Below, piece by piece: positions 1 to 6,145 of a stretch of 6,193 nucleotides of DNA; position 1 is the first letter of the stretch, and every line of letters begins with the position of its first letter. The stretch is from contig JAHELM010000165.1 in the NCBI GenBank assembly GCA_024644185.1, positions 1 through 6,193 of the forward strand, given 5' to 3'. This DNA comes from Rhodospirillales bacterium (lineage in GTDB: Bacteria > Pseudomonadota > Alphaproteobacteria > UBA8366 > JADFVY01). The position numbers and the translations under genes are program-made. The notes beneath the pieces were generated by a model that was not told where the DNA came from, searched no databases, and saw only the letters and a list, made by a program, of their open reading frames with translations.

Positions 1-1
1 C

Positions 2-625
2 ATGACCGAGACCGTGACCCGCTGGTGGTGGATCCGCCACGCCCCGGTGCCCAACCCGGAAGGCCGGTGCTACGGCCAGAACGACATGGATTGCGACGTC
101 GGGGATGGCGAGTCGTTCCGCGGCCTTCGCGCCCTGCTGCCCGATGGCGCGCTGCTGGTGACCAGCGACCTGCTGCGCACGCGCAAGACCGCCGGCGCCA
201 TCGCCGAAGCCGGGTTGACCCTGCCCGATCCGATCGTCGAGCCCAGCCTGCGCGAACAATCCTTCGGCGCCTGGCAGGGCATGAAATACGAGGATATCCA
301 CGATTCGCGCGGCGGAAGGCATCCGTTCTGGCTGGCGCCCGCCTATGAGCGCCCGCCCGAGGGCGAAAGCTTCGCCGATCTGCTGGCCCGCTTCGCGCCG
401 ACGATCCACCGGCTGACCCGCGCCCATGCCGGGCGCGACATCGTTTCGGTGGGGCATGGCGGCACCATCCGCGCGGCCCTGTCCGTGGCACTTGGCCTGC
501 ATCCCGAGGCGGCGCTGGCATTTTCCATCGAGAACCTGTCGCTGACCCGCATCGACCATATCGGCGGGACGGATTCGTCCGGCCAGTGGCGGGTGGTGAC
601 GGTCAACCAGCGGCCGAAGCTGTAG
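2..625 (+). CDS. Histidine phosphatase family protein, probable alpha-ribazole phosphatase
   Basis: A 207-residue member of the histidine phosphatase (phosphoglycerate mutase-like) superfamily. The catalytic motif is IRHAPV, with Arg12 and the phospho-accepting His13; the family's usual RHG is RHA here. Further family signatures are SDLLRTRKTA (residues 55-64, Arg59), LREQSFGAWQG (83-93, with Glu85 as likely general acid) and GHGGTIR (151-157, His152 as second catalytic histidine). There is no signal peptide, so it should be cytoplasmic. Its position directly before cobU suggests dephosphorylation of alpha-ribazole 5'-phosphate (the enterobacterial CobC role) in nucleotide-loop assembly; that substrate is inferred from context. 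I leave the symbol empty because cobC names a different enzyme in the aerobic-pathway nomenclature. The ATG at base 2 puts the catalytic motif at the usual distance from the N-terminus, and the next in-frame ATG (Met29) would remove it. Any ribosome binding site or upstream start lies outside the window. The family call is firm, the substrate moderate. Confidence 0.88.
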   Translation: MTETVTRWWWIRHAPVPNPEGRCYGQNDMDCDVGDGESFRGLRALLPDGALLVTSDLLRTRKTAGAIAEAGLTLPDPIVEPSLREQSFGAWQGMKYEDIHDSRGGRHPFWLAPAYERPPEGESFADLLARFAPTIHRLTRAHAGRDIVSVGHGGTIRAALSVALGLHPEAALAFSIENLSLTRIDHIGGTDSSGQWRVVTVNQRPKL

Positions 626-1171
626 ATGACGGGGCTGCCGCGCGCCATGCTGGTGCTGGGTGGGGCCCGTTCGGGCAAGAGCCGCCACGCCGAGTCGCTG
701 ATCGAGGCGGCGCTGGCCGGCGGCGCATGCGACGGGGCCACCTATCTGGCGACGGCGACGGCGGCGGCGGACGATGCCGAAATGGCGACGCGCATCGCTG
801 AACACCGGCAGCGCCGCGGCCCGGCCTGGCGCACGGTCGAGGCGCCGCTGGATCTGGCCGGCGCGCTGGCCGAACATTCAACGCCCCGCCGCCCGGTACT
901 GGTCGACTGCCTGACGCTGTGGCTCGCCAACCTGATGTTTGCCGGGCGCGACGTGGACGCGGAAAGCGCAAGGCTGGTCGCGGCCCTGCAAGACCCGGCC
1001 GGGCCGGTCGTGCTGGTATCCAGCGAAGTTGGCCTCGGCATCGTGCCGGATAACGCGCTGGCGCGGGCATTCCGCGACCATGCCGGGCGGCTGAACCAGG
1101 CGGTGGCGGCGTGCGTGCCCCGCGTGGTATTCGTCGCCGCCGGCCTGACCCTGACCCTGAAGGACGAATAG
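626..1171 (+). CDS. cobU: Bifunctional adenosylcobinamide kinase / adenosylcobinamide-phosphate guanylyltransferase (CobU/CobP)
   Basis: A 181-residue cytoplasmic enzyme that phosphorylates adenosylcobinamide and then transfers GMP from GTP to give adenosyl-GDP-cobinamide, the activated partner for lower-ligand attachment. The P-loop is GGARSGKS (residues 12-19). The segment YLATATAAADDAEMATRIAEH (from residue 40) carries the RIxxH motif, with His60 in the region of the guanylylated histidine of Salmonella CobU. LVDCLTLWLANL (about 92-103) and SSEVGLGIVP (132-141), followed by the FRDHAGRLNQ segment, are also typical. The length matches the family at about 180 residues, so the gene looks intact. 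The start ATG directly follows the TAG of the phosphatase gene; Met8 is an alternative start that keeps the P-loop. No good Shine-Dalgarno sequence precedes the start, which suggests translation coupled to the upstream gene. The aerobic-pathway name for this gene is cobP. Confidence 0.95.
   Translation: MTGLPRAMLVLGGARSGKSRHAESLIEAALAGGACDGATYLATATAAADDAEMATRIAEHRQRRGPAWRTVEAPLDLAGALAEHSTPRRPVLVDCLTLWLANLMFAGRDVDAESARLVAALQDPAGPVVLVSSEVGLGIVPDNALARAFRDHAGRLNQAVAACVPRVVFVAAGLTLTLKDE
1160..1164 (+). promoter_or_regulatory. Ribosome binding site of cobW
   Basis: AAGGA lies seven bases before the cobW ATG at 1172, inside the last codons of cobU. The spacing is near the usual optimum. It supports the ATG that directly follows the cobU stop codon and allows independent or coupled initiation. 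Confidence 0.6.
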
Positions 1172-2230
1172 ATGGCAGTTCGCATTCCCGCCACCGTGAT
1201 CACCGGCTTCCTGGGCGCCGGCAAGACCAGCCTGATCCGCCATATGATCGAGCACAATACGGGGCGCCGGCTGGCCTTCCTGATCAACGAGTTCGGCGAC
1301 CTGGGCATCGACCGCGAATTGCTGCTGGGCTGCGGCATCGAGGGCTGCGACGAGGACGATGTGGTCGAGCTGGCGAATGGCTGCATCTGCTGCACGGTGG
1401 CCGACGATTTCCTGCCCGCCATCGAGGCGCTGCTCGACCGGCCGAACCCGCCCGACCATATCCTGATCGAAACCTCGGGCCTGGCCTTGCCGAAGCCGCT
1501 GGTGCGCGCCTTCAACTGGCCGGAAGTGCGGGCCCGCGTCACCGTCGACGGGGTGATCGCGGTGGTCGACGCGGCGGCGGTGGCGGCCGGGCGTTTCGCC
1601 GACGATCCGGCGGCGGTGCTGGCGCAGCGCGCCGCCGACCCGTCGCTCGACCACGAAAACCCGCTGGAAGAGGTGTTCGAGGACCAGTTGCTCTGCGCCG
1701 ACATGGTGGTGCTGAACAAGACCGACCTGCTGGACGCCGCCGCCCTGGCGCGGGTCGAGGCGGAACTGGCGGCGACGCTGCGCGCCGGCGTGCATGTTGT
1801 GCGCAGCGCCCATGCGGCGGTGGATCCGGCGGTGCTGCTGGGCCTCGGCGCGGCGGCCGAGGACGATCTGGCCGCCCGGCCGTCGCACCATGACGCCGAG
1901 GGCGGCGAACACGATCACGACGATTTCGAGAGCTTCACGGTGGCGCTGGGCCCGGTGGACGACGCCGGGATGCTGGAGGCACGGCTGATCGAGGTGGTGC
2001 GCGATCACGACGTGCTTCGCGTCAAGGGTTTCCTCGACCGGCCGGGCCGCCACCGGCGCGAGGCGGTGCAGGGCGTCGGCCCGCGCTTCCAGCGCTATTT
2101 CGACCGCGACTGGCGCCCCGGCGAGGACCGCCGCAGCGAGCTGGTGGTGATCGGGCTGAAGGGCCTGGATCGCACGGCGATTGCGGCCGCCATCCGCGCC
2201 GCCGTGGTCCCCGCCCGGGCGGCGGAGTAG
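1172..2230 (+). CDS. cobW: Cobalamin biosynthesis protein CobW, G3E-family metal GTPase
   Basis: A 352-residue P-loop GTPase of the G3E/COG0523 family. Walker A is GFLGAGKT (residues 12-19). INEFGDLGID (38-47), the metal-binding CxCC motif as GCICCT (Cys71, Cys73, Cys74), ETSGLA (100-105) and the guanine-specificity motif NKTD (182-185) follow in the expected order. A histidine- and acid-rich linker (239-251, with His239, His240, His247 and His249) separates the GTPase domain from the C-terminal CobW domain (about 253-345). Known family role: GTP-dependent metal handling. CobW is required in the aerobic B12 pathway and is thought to deliver Co(II) for chelation. Its place directly before cobN supports this role over the zinc-related members of the family. 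It abuts cobU with no gap (TAG-ATG). All family motifs are present, so it looks functional. Confidence 0.95.
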   Translation: MAVRIPATVITGFLGAGKTSLIRHMIEHNTGRRLAFLINEFGDLGIDRELLLGCGIEGCDEDDVVELANGCICCTVADDFLPAIEALLDRPNPPDHILIETSGLALPKPLVRAFNWPEVRARVTVDGVIAVVDAAAVAAGRFADDPAAVLAQRAADPSLDHENPLEEVFEDQLLCADMVVLNKTDLLDAAALARVEAELAATLRAGVHVVRSAHAAVDPAVLLGLGAAAEDDLAARPSHHDAEGGEHDHDDFESFTVALGPVDDAGMLEARLIEVVRDHDVLRVKGFLDRPGRHRREAVQGVGPRFQRYFDRDWRPGEDRRSELVVIGLKGLDRTAIAAAIRAAVVPARAAE

Positions 2231-2242
2231 ACTTCCACCGGC

Positions 2243-2269
2243 GTTGCCCCGCGGGCAGCTTTATCCTTT
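2243..2269 (+). other. Small GC-rich hairpin followed by a broken T-rich stretch, between cobW and cobN
   Basis: Bases 2243-2249 pair with 2253-2259 in a seven-pair stem with one G-U pair and a three-base CGC loop. The T-rich stretch TTTATCCTTT follows at once (2260-2269). The form is that of a weak intrinsic terminator or attenuator, but the T-run is interrupted and the stem short. It could lower read-through into cobN or simply be an RNA-stability hairpin. The 48-base gap is too short for a cobalamin riboswitch. Confidence 0.3.
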
Positions 2270-2271
2270 CG

Positions 2272-2276
2272 TGAGG
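2272..2276 (+). promoter_or_regulatory. Possible, unusually close ribosome binding site of cobN
   Basis: TGAGG is the only purine-rich Shine-Dalgarno-like match before the cobN ATG at 2279, but only two bases separate it from the start, which is shorter than optimal. The start itself is supported by the N-terminus MHLLAAQPGT, which is typical of the CobN family. Confidence 0.35.
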
Positions 2277-2278
2277 CC

Positions 2279-5200
2279 ATGCATCTTCTTGCCGCACAGC
2301 CGGGGACTATCGAGGACGGGTCGGAGGCCATCGATCTTGGCCAGACGCCGGGCGATGTCGTATTCCTGACCGCCGCCGATACCGAGATTTCCTGCCTGGC
2401 GCAGGCGCAGGCGCGCCGTCTGGCGGAAGACCCGGCCGCGCCCAGCCTGCGGCTCGCCAGCCTGCTGCATCTCGGCCATAATCTTTCGGTCGATCTGCAT
2501 GTGGGCGCGGTCGCGTCGAAGGCCCGGCTGGTGGTGGTCCGGTTGCTCGGCGGCCGCGGCTACTGGCCCTACGGGGTGGAACAGCTTGTCGAGTCCTGCC
2601 GACGCGGCGGCATCGCGCTGGCCCTGCTGCCCGGCGACGACCAGCCGGATGCCGAGCTGGCCGGCCTGTCCACCCTGCCGGCCGAGGCGATGCACCGGCT
2701 GTGGCAGTATTGCGTGCAGGGCGGCATCGAGAACGCCACGCAATTGCTGCGCTACGCCGCAACGCTGATCGGGCGCGAAGCGGACTGGGCGGAACCGGCG
2801 CCGCTGCTGCGCGCGGGCATCTACTGGCCGGGGATGGCGCGGCCGTCGCTGGAGGATTTGCCATGGAGGCGAAACGATTTTCCGCATACTTCGAGACGCA
2901 GCCTTGCGGCTGCTCCTCAGCATGAGGAAAATCTTGAGTATCCTCACCCTGAGGAGGCCCGAAGGGCCGTCTCGAAGGGTCCCGGCAAGCGGCACCACCC
3001 CATTGCTGCCATCACTTTCTACCGCGCGCTCCTCCAGGCCGGAAACCTGAAAGCTGTCGATGCGCTGATCGAGTCGCTGGCGGCCCATGGCGTGGATGCC
3101 TTGCCGGTCTATGCCGCCAGCCTGAAGGATCCGGTCTGCGACGCGACGATCCGCGAGCTGTTTGCCCAGGCCGGGCCCGACGTTATCCTGAACGCCACCG
3201 GCTTCGCGGTGTCGCAGCCCGGCGCGGCGCGAACCGCCCCGCCCTTCGACGCCACCGATTGCCCGGTGTTTCAGGTCGTGTTCTCGGGCGGGTCGGAAGC
3301 GGCTTGGCGAGAGGGCGCGCGCGGCCTGTCGGCGCGCGACATCGCCATGAACGTGGCCCTGCCCGAGGTCGACGGCCGCATCGTCACCCGCGCCGTGTCG
3401 TTCAAGGGGCGGGCGCGCCGGGACGAGGCCACCCAGGCCGACGTGGTCGACTATGTGCCGGTGCCGGACCGCGCCGAATTCGTCGCCGCCCTGGCGGCGG
3501 GCTGGGCGCGGCTGCGGCGCAAGCCGGCGGCGGCGCGGCGCGTCGCCCTGGTGCTGGCCAATTACCCGAACCGCGACGGCCGCATCGGCAACGGGGTCGG
3601 CCTGGATACTCCGGCCGGCACCGTCACCGTGCTGCGGGCGATGGCGGCGGCCGGATACCGGGTGGAGGACATTCCCGGCGACGGCGACGCGCTGGTGCGC
3701 CGCCTGGCGGAAGGGCCGACCAACGCCGCCGTGCGGGCGCGCGAGATCCGCGAGACCCTGCCCTTCAACGAATACCAGATCTTCTTCGCCGGACTGCCGC
3801 GGGCGGTGCGCGAGGCGGTGTGTGCCCGCTGGGGCGCGCCGGAAGGCGACCCGTTCTACCTGCCGGGCGCGACCGATTGCGGCGCCTTCGCCATTCCCGC
3901 CTTCCGCTGCGGCGGCGTTGCAATCTGCCTGCAACCGGCGCGCGGCTACAATATCGACCCGGTCAGCAGCTATCACGACCCGGCGCTGGTGCCGCCGCAC
4001 AATTACCTGGCCTTCCACGCCTGGCTGCGCGAGGGGTTCCGCGCCGATGCCGTGGTCCATATGGGCAAGCATGGCAATCTGGAATGGCTGCCGGGCAAGG
4101 CGCTGGCGCTGTCGGCGGAGTGTTTCCCCGAGGCGGCGCTAGGGCCGCTGCCGAACCTCTATCCCTTCATCGTCAACGATCCGGGCGAGGGCACGCAGGC
4201 CAAGCGCCGCGCCGGGGCCGTCATCGTCGACCACCTGACGCCGCCGCTGACCCGCGCCGAGAGCTACGGACCGCTGCGCGACCTGGAACAACTGGTCGAC
4301 GAGTACTACGAAGCCGCGGGCGTCGATCCCCGCCGATGCAAGCTGCTGGGCAAGCAGATCGTCGAGCTGGCGCAGTCGATCGGCCTGGATCGCGACGCCG
4401 GGGCGGCGCCGGGCGCGTCGGAGGCCGAGACGCTCGCGGTGCTCGACAACTATCTGTGCGAGCTGAAGGAAATGCAGATCCGCGATGGGCTGCACGTATT
4501 CGGCGAATCGCCGGCCGGCGGCTTGCTGGTCGATCTGCTGGTGGCGCTGGCCCGGGTGCCCCGGGGCAAGGGCGAGGGCCGCGACCAATCCCTTATCCGT
4601 GCGCTTGCACGTGATTTTGAGATGACCGCATTCGATCCGCTGGACTGCGTGTCGGCGGAACCCTGGACCGGACCCCGGCCGGCGGTGCTGGAGACGACGG
4701 ACACCTGGCGCGGCACCGGCGATACGGTGGAGCGGCTGGAGCTGTTCGCCCGCCGCCTGGTCGCCGGCGAGGCCGCGGCGCCGGGGCCGGACAGCCAGAT
4801 CGTGCTCGACTGGATAAGGGCGGAGCTGCACCCATCGGTGGCGGCTTGCGGGGCGGCCGAAATCGCGGGTCTGCTGGCCGGGCTGGACGGCCGTTTCGTC
4901 GCCCCCGGCCCATCCGGCGCGCCGACCCGCGGCCGGCCCGACGTGCTGCCCACGGGGCGCAATTTCTATTCCGTCGATACCCGCATCGTGCCGACCCCGG
5001 CGGCCTGGCTGCTGGGCTGGAAATCGGCGCAGCTTCTGGTCGAGACCCATGCCCAGGCGCATGGTGTGTGGCCGCGGGCGCTGGCGCTGTCGGCCTGGGG
5101 CACGTCGAACATGCGCACCGGCGGCGACGACATCGCCCAGGCGCTGGCCCTGATGGGGGTGCGGCCGACCTGGGATTCGGCGTCGCGCCGCGTCACCGGT

Positions 5201-6145
5201 TTCGAGATCCTGCCGCCCGATGTGCTCGACCGGCCGCGCGTCGACGTGACGCTGCGGATCTCGGGCTTCTTCCGCGACGCCTTTCCCGGGCTGATCGATC
5301 TGGTCGATTCGGCGGCGCGCGCCGTGGCGGCGCTGGACGAGCCGGAGGCGGTGAACCCGCTGGCCGCGCGGGTGCGGGCGGAAGCCGCGGCGCTGGTCGA
5401 ATCCGGGCTGGACGGCGCGGCCGCGACCCGCCGCGCCGGCACGCGGGTCTTCGGCTCGAAGCCGGGCGCCTATGGCGCCGGATTGCAGGCGCTGATCGAC
5501 GAACGGGGCTGGGAAAGCGATGCCGACCTGGCCCGCGCCTATGTCGCCTGGGGCGGCTATGCCTATGGCGCGGGCGACGAGGGCGCGGCGGCGCACGGGC
5601 TGTTCGAGACGCGGCTGAAATCGGTCGAGGCGGTGGTGCACAACCAGGACAACCGCGAGCACGACCTGCTCGATTCCGACGATTACTACCAGTTCGAGGG
5701 CGGCATGACGGCGGCCGTGCGGGTGCTGTCCGGCGCTCAGCCGGCGGTCTGGCACAACGACCATTCGCGGCCCGAGACGCCGCGCATCCGTACCCTGGAA
5801 GACGAGATCGGCCGGGTCGTGCGGGCCCGCGTGGTCAACCCGAAATGGCTCGCCGGCGTCATGCGCCACGGCTACAAGGGCGCCTTCGAGATGGCGGCAA
5901 CGGTGGATTACCTGTTTGCCTTCGCCGCCACCGCGCGCTGCGTCGCCAACCACCATTTCGACGCGGTCTACGACGCCTATCTGGGTGACGACGCGGTTCG
6001 CGGCTTCATCGAGACGCACAATCCGGCGGCCTTGCGCGAAATCGCCGACCGCCTGATCGAGGCCCGGGAGCGCGGGCTGTGGCAGCCGAAATCCAACAGC
6101 AGCCACGCCGCCCTGGCGACGCTGGCCGGGCGGTCGGGGCGGTAA
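2279..6145 (+). CDS. cobN: Cobaltochelatase subunit CobN, with an in-frame palindromic-repeat insertion
   Basis: A 1288-residue large subunit of the ATP-dependent aerobic-type cobaltochelatase. With CobS and CobT it inserts Co(II) into hydrogenobyrinic acid a,c-diamide. It belongs to the CobN/magnesium-chelatase H family, and its length is close to known CobN proteins of about 1250-1280 residues. Recognisable family segments in order: the N-terminus MHLLAAQPGT; PIAAITFYRALLQAGN (from 241); NATGFAVS (305-312); NYPNRDGRIGNGVGLDTP (from 428); HMGKHGNLEWLPGK (594-607); NFYSVDTRIVPTP (895-907); WGTSNMRTGGDD (940-951); DDYYQFEGGM (from 1134); HGYKGAFEMAATVDY (from 1197). There are no membrane segments or signal peptide; it should be cytoplasmic. 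Oddity: residues about 197-240 are not CobN-like and include the translation of the repeat at 2889-2977, with less GC-rich codons and rare arginine codons AGA and AGG. The reading frame stays open across it, so the protein is probably functional with an added loop. Cobalt would be supplied by CobW, encoded just upstream. Confidence 0.96.
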   Translation: MHLLAAQPGTIEDGSEAIDLGQTPGDVVFLTAADTEISCLAQAQARRLAEDPAAPSLRLASLLHLGHNLSVDLHVGAVASKARLVVVRLLGGRGYWPYGVEQLVESCRRGGIALALLPGDDQPDAELAGLSTLPAEAMHRLWQYCVQGGIENATQLLRYAATLIGREADWAEPAPLLRAGIYWPGMARPSLEDLPWRRNDFPHTSRRSLAAAPQHEENLEYPHPEEARRAVSKGPGKRHHPIAAITFYRALLQAGNLKAVDALIESLAAHGVDALPVYAASLKDPVCDATIRELFAQAGPDVILNATGFAVSQPGAARTAPPFDATDCPVFQVVFSGGSEAAWREGARGLSARDIAMNVALPEVDGRIVTRAVSFKGRARRDEATQADVVDYVPVPDRAEFVAALAAGWARLRRKPAAARRVALVLANYPNRDGRIGNGVGLDTPAGTVTVLRAMAAAGYRVEDIPGDGDALVRRLAEGPTNAAVRAREIRETLPFNEYQIFFAGLPRAVREAVCARWGAPEGDPFYLPGATDCGAFAIPAFRCGGVAICLQPARGYNIDPVSSYHDPALVPPHNYLAFHAWLREGFRADAVVHMGKHGNLEWLPGKALALSAECFPEAALGPLPNLYPFIVNDPGEGTQAKRRAGAVIVDHLTPPLTRAESYGPLRDLEQLVDEYYEAAGVDPRRCKLLGKQIVELAQSIGLDRDAGAAPGASEAETLAVLDNYLCELKEMQIRDGLHVFGESPAGGLLVDLLVALARVPRGKGEGRDQSLIRALARDFEMTAFDPLDCVSAEPWTGPRPAVLETTDTWRGTGDTVERLELFARRLVAGEAAAPGPDSQIVLDWIRAELHPSVAACGAAEIAGLLAGLDGRFVAPGPSGAPTRGRPDVLPTGRNFYSVDTRIVPTPAAWLLGWKSAQLLVETHAQAHGVWPRALALSAWGTSNMRTGGDDIAQALALMGVRPTWDSASRRVTGFEILPPDVLDRPRVDVTLRISGFFRDAFPGLIDLVDSAARAVAALDEPEAVNPLAARVRAEAAALVESGLDGAAATRRAGTRVFGSKPGAYGAGLQALIDERGWESDADLARAYVAWGGYAYGAGDEGAAAHGLFETRLKSVEAVVHNQDNREHDLLDSDDYYQFEGGMTAAVRVLSGAQPAVWHNDHSRPETPRIRTLEDEIGRVVRARVVNPKWLAGVMRHGYKGAFEMAATVDYLFAFAATARCVANHHFDAVYDAYLGDDAVRGFIETHNPAALREIADRLIEARERGLWQPKSNSSHAALATLAGRSGR
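2889..2977. repeat. Palindromic repeat doublet (REPIN-like) inserted in frame within cobN
   Basis: Two inverted half-copies, 2889-2928 and 2941-2977, flank a 12-base spacer (2929-2940). The outer arms CTTCGAGACG (2889-2898) and CGTCTCGAAG (2968-2977) pair perfectly over ten bases. The inner arms CTCCTCAG (2913-2920) and CTGAGGAG (2949-2956) pair over eight, then after two mismatched positions TGAGGA (2923-2928) pairs with TCCTCA (2941-2946). Each half also folds alone: CAGCC/GGCTG (2899-2903/2908-2912) and TCCTCA/TGAGGA (2914-2919/2923-2928) in the left half, TCCTCA/TGAGGA (2941-2946/2950-2955) and GGCCC/GGGCC (2956-2960/2964-2968) in the right. The CTTCGAGAC and CCTGAGGAG elements are of a kind I recall as dispersed intergenic repeats in alphaproteobacteria; that is memory, not a search. 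It is translated here as about residues 204-233 of CobN. I see no clear target-site duplication. Confidence 0.85.

Noticed and set aside
742..2053. Minus-strand open frames opposite cobU and cobW (325 and 391 codons)
   Set aside because: Compositionally biased shadows of genes supported by full sets of motifs on the + strand.
2231..2278. Cobalamin riboswitch upstream of cobN
   Set aside because: The gap is only 48 bases and no B12-box-like sequence is apparent; a cobalamin riboswitch would need about 200 bases. One may lie upstream of the window.
2851..2925. GGAGG seven bases before an out-of-frame ATG at 2863, opening a 20-codon mini-ORF inside cobN that ends in the repeat
   Set aside because: The spacing is ideal but the ORF is tiny, out of frame with cobN and partly made of repeat sequence; most likely chance.
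2861..3000. cobN frameshift or pseudogene at the atypical segment
   Set aside because: The frame is continuous and conserved CobN segments resume in the same frame on the far side, so this is an in-frame insertion, not a disruption.
4598..4611. CGTGC/GCACG hairpin with locally lower GC inside cobN
   Set aside because: Only five base pairs, and the translated sequence is normal CobN; no second half or family resemblance to the repeat at 2889-2977.
4139..6106. 655-codon open frame on the minus strand opposite cobN, and a similar 603-codon frame at 2261-4072
   Set aside because: Both lie antisense to clear cobN sequence, their translations are arginine-, glycine- and histidine-rich with no family motif, and long antisense frames are expected at this GC content.
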